Below are positions 20,351-29,318 of a stretch of DNA of 64,000 nt, in pieces. The DNA comes from Diacronema lutheri (Eukaryota; Haptophyta; Pavlovophyceae; Pavlovales; Pavlovaceae). The position numbers and the translations under genes were made by a program. A model generated the notes under the pieces. The model did no database searches. It was not told the origin of the DNA and saw only the letters and a program-made list of their open reading frames with translations. Position 1 is the stretch's first letter. The number at the start of each line of letters is the position of its first letter. The DNA is taken from NCBI GenBank assembly GCA_019448385.1, contig JAGTXO010000029.1, forward strand, positions 372,001 to 436,000, in the 5' to 3' direction.

Positions 20351-23300
20351 GTTCGTGGAGCTTCTGCGCAGCACAGAAGCTTCTGCGCAGAGGCTTTTGT
20401 GGGAGGTGCGCAGAAGCTTCGGTGCTGCACAGAAGCTTCTCGTCCTGTGTGCGCCGCGCGCACCGGGATGAGCTCGGCGAGGAGGAGCTCCTTGTGCGCG
20501 TCCGCCGCGTGCTCGAGGACGCGCTGCAGCACGCGGCAGCCGTAGGAATGGACGGCGAGCGAGAGCGCGTGGCCGCGGAAGGACTCGAGGATGGGCGCGG
20601 AGTGGAGCGCGGGCACGCACTCGATCGCTTTTTGAATCACATGGTTGCCTTGGCGGACGGAGGGGCGGACGGAGGGGCGGACGGAGGGGCGGACGGAGGG
20701 GCGGACGGAGGGGCGGGGCGGGAGGGGCGGACGGAGGGGCGGGGCGGGCGGGGCGGGCGGGGCGGCGGCGGGGAGGTGGGCAAGGGCGAAGAGGGGCACG
20801 GCGAGGCGAAGGAGTGCACACGGCGATGCGGGGTCGGCGCGCGCCGGCGGGTTTGCCTGGGCGCGTGGCGAGGCGCCGCGCGGCGCGGCGCCGCGCGGCG
20901 CGGCGCCGCGCGGCGCGGCGCCGCGCGGCGCGGCGCCACGCGGCCCGACGCCAGGCGGCACGCTGCGCCACGCGGCGCGCGAGAGCGCGCCGCACGGCGG
21001 TGCGCTGCGCCGCGCGCACCATTCTGGTCGCGCACGCACTTGGTGGCGCAGGCAGAGAGCTCGTGGACGACAAAGAGCTTGTGCTCGAGGGGGGCGCGTT
21101 CGAGAAGCTTTTGCAGCACGCGGCACGAGTACATCTGCAGCGCGAGGGGCACGACACTGCCGCGCACCGTCTGCGCGAGCTGCTCGACCATCTGCGCGCT
21201 GCCGAGCTGCAGCAGCTTCTGCACAACGTAGTTGCCGAACACGTCGACGGACAGCCTGACGGCGTGCGGCAGCACCGCGTCGAAGAGCGCGCGCACGTCC
21301 GCGTCGCTCGCGCTGTCGAGGCGCTGCTGGACGGCGCGCGAGCCGTTCTGGTCCTCGCACAGCTGCACGAGGAAGGGCGACGCGTCGGCGAGGCACGCGC
21401 ACCGCGCGAGCTGCTCGCAGAGGGCAGCGGACGATAGCGCGCGCTCCGCGGAGCGATCGATGCCGCCGCCCGCGCCAGCATGGCCGTCGCCAGCATGGCT
21501 GCCGCCAGCATAGCTGTTTCCAGCATGGCTGTCGCCAGCATGGCTGCCGCCGCTCGACAGCGCGCGGGCGCCGTGCGCGCCGCCGTGCGCGCTGCCAACG
21601 CCGCCGACGCCGCCGACTGACGCGCGGCCGCCGCGGTCGCGCCCGCCGCCGCGCGAGCAACGCGCGTCGACGCTCGCCCGCTCGCCGCCAGCGCGCGGCG
21701 GCGCGCGTTCGGCGGCGCCGCGGCGGCCAAGCGGCGGCTGTCGGTCGGCACGCGCGCCCGCGTAGCCGGCGCGCGCGTGCTCGCCCGCGTACCCGCCGCT
21801 GAGCGCGTACGGGCTCAAGCCGACATCGCCTCCGTACGCGCCGCCGTCCACGCACTGCATACCGGCGTGCACGCCGCCGCCGGCCGCGGCGGCACCCAAG
21901 TGCGCGTGGCAGCTGCTTGAGATCGCGGCGCTCACCGCGGCGGCGGCGGCGTGCGGCAGGCAGAGCGTCTGGATCAGCCCGTTGCCGAGGGGTAGCAGCA
22001 CGGGCACGAGCCCTCCGCCGCCGTGCGCCTGCGCCTGCGTGTAGCCGTGGGCGTGGGCGTGCGGCGGCGGCTGCGGAGCGCCGAAACTGCAAAATGCGCT
22101 CGAGCAGCTGCTGCCGTCCGCGCCGCGGGGCGCGTGCATGGCCGGCTGCGCGGCCAGGACGGGTGCCCACCGCGGCAGCTCGGAGACATGCGCACCACTC
22201 GTGCCCTGCATCGCCTGCGCGGCGGCGGCGACGGCGGCGCGCGGGGCGGTGGCGGACGCGGGCGCGAGCGCTGCCGCGTCGGTGCCCCGCGGCTGATCGG
22301 CGCATGGCGCGGGCGCTGCCGCGTCGGTGCCCCGCGGCTGATCGGCACGCATGGCGCGGGCACGCAGGGCGCGTGCGCGCAGGGCGGCGTGCGGCGGCGC
22401 GGCAGCGCGCGCACCGCACGCATCGCGTGGTTGGGCTGCGCGCCGCCGTCGATGGCGGCCGCGCGGCTCGCGCCCGCCGCGGCCCAATCGCACGCGCCGC
22501 CGCCCTCTCTCGCGCCCCCGCCGCCCGACGACGGCGCCGAGCCGCGCACCGACGGCGATGGCGAGACGTGCGCCGAGCCGCTGCGGTCGGAGGCGGCGCC
22601 GCCCCAATCGGAGCCGGCGAGCGAGCCGACACGCTCAACGACCGACGCGCGGCGCGCGCCGCCGGCGTGCGCGGGCGGAAAGGAGCCGTGCTCGTGGCCG
22701 CGCTCGGAGCCGCGCTCGGAGCCGCGCTCGGAGCCGCGCTCGGAGCCGATCGGCGTGGCGCTCGGCGGCGAGGCAGCGATGGAGGACGCGTGGAACGAGC
22801 CGTGCGAGGGCGCGCGGCGCAGCCCGAAGAGCAGCTCGCTCCCCGCCGCCGTGCCGCCCTCGTCGCCGTGCGTGAGCGCGAGGGCGCCGAGGTCGATCTC
22901 AGGCGCGCCCACACAGCCGCGCGCGCGCGCGAGCAGATCCGCGTCGAGGCCGGGCTGCGGCGACGTTCCGCTTAACGGCGTGGTGGCGTAGCCGGCGTAG
23001 CCAGAATGGCTCGCGCACGCCGCCGCGGCCGCGTGCACGTCCAGCGGCGACGGGCTGCTGCTGCGCTGGCTGAAGTCCGTCTCGACCGAGTGGCGGCCGC
23101 ACGCGTGCGCGCCGTCAAACGTCGTCGAATCGGCAGAGAGGAGCGACTCAAGCGAGCCACCGAAGAGCGAGTCCGCGCGCCGGTCGCGCGGGCGCGGCAG
23201 CGTCGCACACGAGCCCGCGATCCAGATTGGCTTGCCCGCGTCCGCCGCCGGCTGCGGCGGCGCGTGCGGGTGGGGGCCGCGGTGCGCGTACGGGTGCGCG

Positions 23301-23419
23301 AGACCAAAAGCAAAGGCACTGTCGGCGGCGTCCACGGCGAGGTCGGCGTCGTGCGGCGCGCGCCCAAAGCCCGCCGCCAGCCCTGCGGAGAGTTGCCGCG
23401 GCAGCATCATGGGTCGCAC
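19085..23419 (-). CDS. Pumilio (PUF) family RNA-binding protein
   Basis: Six exons: 23419-22415, about 22337-21020, 20648-20464, 20164-19911, 19724-19614 and 19301-19085; phases fit at every join. The first two exons encode a long Ser/Gly/Ala-rich leader with a SERG repeat. PUF repeats follow: LVQLCEDQNGSRAVQQRL, VDVFGNYVVQKLLQLG, YSCRVLQKLLERA, then spliced DQNGNHVIQKAIE, YGCRVLQRVLEHA, DQYGNYVMQHVVQL, HKFASNVVEKCLQYA, RDPFGNYVLQRTIEV, and the closing LRKMTHGKHILHKLEKH. These give the usual eight RNA-reading repeats. PUF proteins bind UGUA-type 3'-UTR sites and repress or localise mRNA in the cytoplasm. The tail is Gly-rich. The exon 2 start is uncertain because a local duplication offers two acceptors. 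Introns hold a 36-G run and minisatellites. Confidence 0.92.
19360..19565. repeat. 32-bp minisatellite in the last Pumilio intron
   Basis: About 6.4 virtually identical copies of a 32-bp unit (CAGCCGCCATCGTGCGTGCG plus 12 bp) with no spacers, inside the intron 19613-19302. Confidence 0.95.
20312..20347 (+). repeat. uninterrupted 36-G tract
   Basis: Thirty-six consecutive G on the plus strand, in Pumilio intron 20463-20165. The pre-mRNA therefore carries poly-C upstream of the acceptor, while the non-transcribed plus strand could form G-quadruplexes. Confidence 0.95.
20360..20440. repeat. AGAAGCTTCT-centred foldback cluster
   Basis: Several overlapping copies of GCACAGAAGCTTCTGCGCAG-like sequence flank the poly-G tract, including the perfect palindrome CAGAAGCTTCTG (20374-20385). 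The copies are in both direct and inverted arrangement within the same intron. Confidence 0.75.
20650..20945. repeat. two minisatellites in one Pumilio intron
   Basis: Intron 21019-20649 holds a 12-bp array (GGGGCGGACGGA, about 20652-20760, passing into GGGGC/GGGC repeats) and a 15-bp array (GCGCCGCGCGGCGCG, about 20872-20945, four or more copies). Confidence 0.85.
22268..22345. repeat. direct duplication at the exon 2 acceptor of Pumilio
   Basis: A segment of about 35-40 bp (GCTGCCGCGTCGGTGCCCCG and onward) is duplicated in tandem. Each copy includes an in-phase minus-strand CAG that could serve as the splice acceptor. Confidence 0.7.
22680..22750. repeat. 12-bp coding repeat (SERG) in Pumilio exon 1
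   Basis: Four to five copies of GCTCGGAGCCGC encode GSERGSERGSERGSERG on the minus strand in the disordered leader. Confidence 0.85.
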
Positions 23420-23814
23420 CGGAGGAAGGACCCAGGGCCAGCGCCGTCGGCTAACCGGGGTCCGTCGTTTGGATAGGACCGGGATACCGGACTAGCAGTA
23501 GTCGGCGCGTCAGAAAAGCGCCGACGAGAATGAATATTCATAATAATATCGTATTCTTATTTCAAAGCGCGGCAATTGGCGCGCGTGCCGGCGTGCCCTG
23601 TACCCATGCCACGGCTTGCAAGCCACGGCCCACGTGGGCCGTGGCATGCTGCCACGCGGTGAGGGAGCGCACTGGTAGGATGGCATGCGATGCGCTCCAG
23701 CGTTGCCACGTCGCGGCGTTTCATTGGGCTCAGCGCGGAAGAATGAGGGCGACGCTTCCTGGCTCAGCGCGGACGCTCGCGCCGATTTTGAAACCGGCGT
23801 TCTCTCTCCTCCGC
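23420..23814. promoter_or_regulatory. divergent promoter region with palindromes
   Basis: 395 bp between the divergent Pumilio and SepSecS genes. It contains an AT-rich core at 23529-23570 with the palindrome TGAATATTCA (23531-23540). It also contains a perfect 24-bp palindrome at 23622-23645 (left half GCCACGGCCCAC, centre CACGTG). A second nested pair, CATGCCACGGC (23605-23615) and GCCGTGGCATG (23638-23648), brackets part of it. CACGTG is a classical bHLH/bZIP (E-box/G-box) site; regulatory use is inferred. Confidence 0.55.
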
Positions 23815-25639
23815 ATGAACGCGGCCAATCTGCAGCTCGCCGAGCAGCTTGTGAACGCGCAGTACGTGCGGCAGGGCGCGCAGGTTCGGCATGCGCGCGA
23901 GTCGTTGCTCGCCAGTCTGCTTGCGCAGCGCCGCATGCCCGAGGTCGGTTGGGACGAGACGAGCATCGAGCTGCTGCTGCACGAGCTCGCCGGCATGGAC
24001 TCGAACAACTTTCCGGGCAACACGGGCGTGGGCGAGCGCGAGGGGCGGCTGCTCTGCCCGCTGGTCGCGCACCGGCATTACCGCCTCGCCCACGGCATCG
24101 GACGCTCGGGGGACATTGCCGAGGTGCAACCGAAGGCCGCCGGCTCGTCGCTGCTCGTCAAGCTCGCCAACGCGCTCGCGCTCGACCTGCTGCGCCGCGC
24201 GGGCGCGCCTTCGTTCGGCGCCGCGCTCGTGCTGCCGATGGCGACGGGCATGTCGATCGCGCTCGTGCTGCTCGCGCTACGCAAGCAACGCCCGTCCGCC
24301 ACGCACGTGCTCTGGCCACGCCTCGACCAGAAGGCGTGCCTCAAGGCCATCATCCTGACGGGGCTCACGCCCGAGGTAATTGACGGGTGCATCGTCGGCG
24401 AGCAGGTGCGCGCGCGCGCCGCGTGGTTCAACTGGCCAGCCACGTGACGGGCGTGGCCGCGCGCGCGTGCGCGTACCAGCCCTCCCCGTCGGCGCCCGGC
24501 GCCGCCCCACCACGGCGCGCACGCACGCCGCGCTCGTCGCGCGTGCGGTCGCCCGGCAGATTGAGACGGACATGGACGCGCTTCAGGCGCGGCTCGACGC
24601 GCTCGGCTCGGAGCGCGTGCTGTGCGTGCTCTCCTCCACCTCGTGCTTCGCGCCGCGCGCGCCCGACAAGCTTCTGCCGATTGCGCGGCTGTGTGACCAT
24701 CACGGCGTGCCGCACGTCGTCAACAACGCGTACGGTGTGCAGGCGCGGCCATTAATGAGAATGATTGATGCGGCGGCGCAAAATGGGCGCGTCGATGCGG
24801 TCGTCCAGTCGACCGATAAGAACCTCGGCGTGCCCGTCGGCGGCGCGATCATCGCGGCCGTCGGCAAGGGGCCGGGCGCCGCCGCGTCCAAGGCCTTGCT
24901 CAAGGCGATCGGCGGCACGTACGCCGGGCGCGCGTCGATCGCGCCGATCGTCGACGCGTTCTGCACGATGCTCTACCTCGGAGCCGAAGGCTACGCTGCG
25001 CTCGTCGTCGAGCGCGAGGCGAACATGCTCTTCCTCGCGCACGCGGTCGGCACCGTCGCGCGCGCGCACGGCGAGCGGCTGATTGTGAGCGGTGCGAACC
25101 CTATTTCAATTGCGGTGACGCTCGGTGTGGCGCTCGGCGCGCGCGAGCTCGAGGCCGCGCGGCCAGGCGGCGCCGACGCGGCGTGCGCCGCGCCGCCGGC
25201 CGCGGGAGGCGGCGACGGCGATGGCGGTGGCGGTGGCGGAGGCGCCGCGGACGCGGCCGTGCGCGGTCCGGGTGCGGCCGCGTCCGGTCCGGCTACGGCC
25301 GCGTCCGGCTCGGGCCGGCGGCTCGAGGCGGCGGAGTACACCGCGTTTGGCGCACGGCTCTTCCAGCGCCTGTGCTCGGGCGCGCGCGTCGTCGTGCCGA
25401 CCGAGCGCAAGGTGATTGACGGCGTCGAGCTGCTCGGCTTTGGAGCGCACGTGCGCGGCTACCCGAGCGTCTATTTCACTGTCGCGGCGGCGCTTGGGCA
25501 ATCGCGCGCCGAGATTGAGCTCTTCGCGAAGCGGCTGGATGCCGTCTTCGTCGAGTTTGAGCGCGCGTCGCGGGCGGAGGCGCGCGGCGGTGTGGGCGCT
25601 GCGGCGGTGCTGCAGCCGCGCGACTGCGCGGGCAAGTGA
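23815..25639 (+). CDS. SEPSECS: O-phosphoseryl-tRNA(Sec) selenium transferase (SepSecS)
   Basis: Exons 23815-24405 and 24560-25639 (GTGCGCG donor, GGCAG acceptor). MNAANLQLAEQLVNAQYVRQ matches the family start, so upstream in-frame Met codons were rejected. Signatures run through the protein: MDSNNFPGNTGVGEREG, HYRLAHGIGRSGDI, QPKAAGSSLL, VLPMATGMSIALVLLAL, the spliced STSCFAPRAPDK and VVNNAYGVQ. The PLP Lys lies in STDKNLGVPVGG. SepSecS converts Sep-tRNA(Sec) to Sec-tRNA(Sec) with selenophosphate in the cytosol, so this organism should make selenoproteins. A Gly/Ala-rich insert (about 60 aa) near the C-terminus has no family counterpart. The gene is tandem to CysRS with 137 bp between. Confidence 0.96.
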
Positions 25640-25776
25640 GCAGGCGTCCCTGTGACCCTGTCTGTCACATCACTGTAGAATCGACCGACGCCATTGTGCA
25701 CGCCGGAAGGCTGCTTGTGAGCGAATCCCCTGGTCATCAGGCTCGCGCGGACGCGCGCGGCTCGGTGCGCCGGTGC

Positions 25777-28700
25777 ATGGCCTTGCTCGCGTCGCTCATG
25801 CTGCTGCTCGTGTGCCTCGCGCCGTCGGCAGCGCGCGCGCCCGCGCAGCTCCAGCGCTCGCTCCGCCTCGCGGCGGGCGGCGGCGCGCGGCACGCGCCGC
25901 GCGCACGGCGGCTCGGCCACGCCGCGATGAGCGCGCGCGGCGCGGGCGGGAGGCCAGGCGCGCCGCGGATGCCGCCGTCGGTTGGCGCGGCCGTCTCGTC
26001 GCTCTCCTCCTCCTTCGCGCCCCCCCTCGATCCGACCGACACCGGCGCCGACTGGCGCGGCGCGGACGCGCGCGACGGCGGCGCGCCGACGCTCGTGCTG
26101 CTCAACTCGCTCTCGCGCGGCAAGGAGCCGTTCGAGCCGCTGTCGGGCGGGCGGGCGGTGTCGTGGTACATCTGCGGCCCGACCGTGTACGACTCGGCTC
26201 ACCTCGGCCACCTTCGCAATTACGTGGGCTTCGACATCGTGCGTCGCGTCCTCGAGGACTATTTTGGGTACGACGTCTGCTACGTGATGAATGTCACCGA
26301 CATCGACGACAAGCTGATCCTGCGCGCGCACCGGCGGCGGCTCGAGTCGACGCTCGGCGCGCTCGACGGCGCGCTGCACGCCGAGCCCGCCCTCGCGCCG
26401 CCCGGCTCGTCGCTCGCCGACGCGCTCGCGCGCGCGCGCGCGCTCCTCGTCGCCGCCGACGGCGGCAAGTCGCTGCCCGCGCTGATGAGCGCGCAGCGCG
26501 CGCTGCGCGACGCGGCGGAGGGCGCGGGCGGCGGCGCGGCCGCACTCGCCTCGTCGGGCGCGCTGCGCGCGTGCGAGCCCAACGCCGACCTCGTCGCCCT
26601 CGCGCGCGAGTACGAGGCGGAGTTCTTCGCGGACATGCGCCGCGTCAACGTGCGCGCGCCGACGGCCATCACGCGCGTCACCGAGTACGTGACGGAGGTG
26701 ATCTCGTACATTGCGGTGATCGGGCGGAATGGCTACTGCTATGCCACGCCCGACGGCTCGGTCTACTTTGACACGGCTGCCTTCGCCGCGAAGCACGAGT
26801 ACGGCAAGCTCAAGCCGACGACGCTCGACGCCGCGGACGAGCAGGCGCTGCTGCGCGAGGGGGAGGGGGCGTTGGCGGAGGCGGAGGGCGCGGGCGCGCA
26901 GGTGGGTGGCGCCGATGGTGGCGGCGAGGGCAAGCGGCGCGCGCAGGACTTTGCGCTGTGGAAAGCGAGCAAGGCGGGTGAGCCCGCGTGGCCGTCGCCG
27001 TGGGGCGCGGGCCGGCCGGGCTGGCACATTGAGTGCTCGGCAATGGCGTCGGACCTGCTCGGCAACGCGGTGGACATCAACGCGGGCGGCGTGGACCTCA
27101 AGTTTCCGCACCACGAGAACCAGGTCGCGCAGTGCGAGGCGCATTTCGACTGCTCGCGCTGGGTGCGAACATTCCTCCATTCGGGCCATCTGTCGATTGA
27201 CGGTCGCAAGATGTCAAAGTCGCTCAAAAACTTCATCACCGTCGACGAGGCGCTCGAGGCGTACTCGCCGTCGCAGCTGCGCTTCCTCTTCCTCCTCCGC
27301 GGCTACGCCGACCCGATGGAGTGCGCCGTTGCGCGAGCGGCCGCGCCCCCGCCGCGCGCGCCGGGGGCGCAACGCGCAACGCGCAACGCGCAACGCGCAG
27401 CGCGCAGTCGGGGGTGGGTGGGCAGTTGTGGGTGGGTGGGCAGTTGTGGGTGGGTGGGCAGTTGGGGTTGGGTGGGTAGTTGGGTGTGTGTGAAAACGCC
27501 AACAAGCAGAAGGAAGCGCGTTCGCGCAACGCCCAACGCGCGGTCGTGCGACCGCGCGTCGCGCGCGACCGCGCGACACACGGCAGGTACACGCCAAACG
27601 CGATGAGCTCGGCCGCAGGAATGCACGAGCGCTTCAAGGAGTTTCTCACGTCGGTCGACATCCGGCTGCGCGAGACGGAGCCGCCCATCTCGCGCGCGGG
27701 CGCACCGGCCGCGGCCGCGGAGGCGGCGAGCGCGCGCGTCGAGAAGTGGGGCGACGACGAGCGCGCACTCGCCGCCGCGCTCGCCGCCAAGAAGGCGGAG
27801 GTGCACGCGCATCTGTGCGACGCCATCGACACGGCAGGCGCTCTCCGCGCGCTCGAGCAGCTGCTGCGTGAGACGAACCGGTGCGCGGCGTAGGGGCGGG
27901 CGGCGCGGGGGCGGGCGGCGCGGGGGCGGGCGGCGTAGGGGCCGAGCGGCGCGGGGGCGGGCGGCGCGGGGGCGGGCGGCGCGGGGGCGAGCGGCGCGGG
28001 GGCGGGTGGCGCGGGCTGAGCGGCGCGGCGCGGGCAGCGCACGCGGGTGGCGTGCGCGCGGCGCGCACGCGGCGCGCGCGCGGGCGGCGCAGCGCGCTCT
28101 CAGCTCGCGCCACGCGCGTGCGCGCGCCGCCCGCGCCGCGCCGGCCCGCGCCGCGCCGGCCCGCGCGGTTCGCAGCTACCTTGGCAGCCGACCCGCCGCA
28201 CGCACCAACCGGCCGCTGCTTCTCGAGATTGGCCGTTACTACGCGCGGCTGTTACGCACATTTGGCGTCACCGACGTGCCCGAGGTGGAGCGTTTCTCGC
28301 CTTTTGGCGCGGAGGCGCGGGGCGGCGGCACGGACGCGGGCGCGGCGGGCGCCGGCGCGAACGCCGAGGGCGTTGCCGCGCCGCTCGTCGAATGCCTCGC
28401 GGCGTTCCGCGACGAGGTGCGCGTCCTCGCCGCGGCGGGCGCGGACGGCGCGGCGCTGCTCGCGCTGTGCGACCGCGTGCGCGACGTGCAGCTGCGCGAG
28501 CTCGGCGTGCGGCTCGAGGACCGCGCAGGCCAGCCGGCGCGTTGGACCCTCGCCTCGGCCGCCGAGCTCGCCGCCGAGGCCGAGGCGGCCGCGCGCGCGT
28601 CGAGCGAGCGAGACGCCGCGCGCGCGGCGGCGCAGAGCAAGCAGGCGGCGCTCAAGGCGATGCGCGCCGTGCCCGCCGCCGAGATGTTCTTGCCACGGCA

Positions 28701-28990
28701 CGACGCCACCTTTGGCAGGGATGCCTCCTTCTCACAGTGCGCGCGCTGCGTGCACGCCGAGCGCGCGGCGCGCGCGCACGTGCCCACGCGCACCGCACCG
28801 CGCCGCGCCGCGCCGCGCCGCGCCGCGCCGCGCCGCGCCGCCTCGCCTCGCCTCGCGCATTAGGTGGGACGAGCGCGGGCTGCCCACCCACGGGCCCGAC
28901 GGCGAGCCGCTCTCCAAGGGCGCGCGCAAGAAGGCGGAGAAGGCTTTCGCCAAGCAGTCGGCGAACGGGGCGGCGCCATCGGACTCGTGA
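25777..28990 (+). CDS. CARS: cysteinyl-tRNA synthetase
   Basis: Exons 25777-27320, 27587-27880, 28176-28736 and 28864-28990, all with GTGCGC donors. Each junction rebuilds conserved sequence (DPMEYTPNAM, ETNRYLGSR, FSQWDERGLPTH). Class Ia motifs: the HIGH equivalent is HLGH after WYICGPTVYDSA; GWHIECSAMASDLLG and the zinc/active-site KFPHHENQVAQ are present; KMSKSLKNF is the KMSKS loop. The start at MALLASLMLLLVCLAP gives a signal-peptide-like N-terminus followed by a basic Ala-rich stretch, as in plastid proteins of algae with complex plastids. Organelle or dual targeting is therefore inferred. Ala-rich inserts enlarge the domain between HIGH and KMSKS. It charges tRNA(Cys). Confidence 0.95.
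27405..27485. repeat. 18-bp minisatellite in CysRS intron 1
   Basis: GTGGGTGGGCAGTTGTGG-type units repeat about four times inside intron 27321-27586, next to CGCAACGCG octamer repeats. G-runs of three make quadruplex formation possible. Confidence 0.85.
27890..28020. repeat. 15-bp minisatellite in CysRS intron 2
   Basis: About eight copies of GGCGCGGGGGCGGGC, with a few variants, lie at the 5' end of intron 27881-28175. Confidence 0.85.
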
Positions 28991-29318
28991 GCGCCACTGC
29001 GCCTCCCGGACACCCGGACACGACCTCTAGAACACGTTCCGGAGTGGTTCCGGATTGTAGGCTGAGCGGTTCGAGACACAGCCAGTGTCCGCACTTCGCG
29101 CGCCTTGTGGCGCCACGCGCACGCCAATTGACGCAGGCGGGTGTGCAGCCCCTCCTCCCCCTCTCCTCCTTTCCTCCTCCATTCCCCTCGCGCTCCCGAC
29201 AACAGCCGCTCACGCCGTCGACGGGCCCCGCGTTTCGGAGTGTGCGGCCCAGCGCTCGGCGCTCGGGCGCGCGCCGCCCGCCCCGCCTCGTCCACGCGGC
29301 GGCTGCTCGGGTGAGACC
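28991..29318. other. convergent 3' intergenic region
   Basis: 328 bp between the CysRS stop (plus) and the CK1-like stop (minus). A C/T-rich stretch (about 29150-29200) is the only marked feature. No gene seen. Confidence 0.4.

Noticed and set aside
20302-22914. 870-codon minus-strand frame across Pumilio
   Set aside because: Runs through introns in another frame; PUF repeats lie in different frames joined by splicing.
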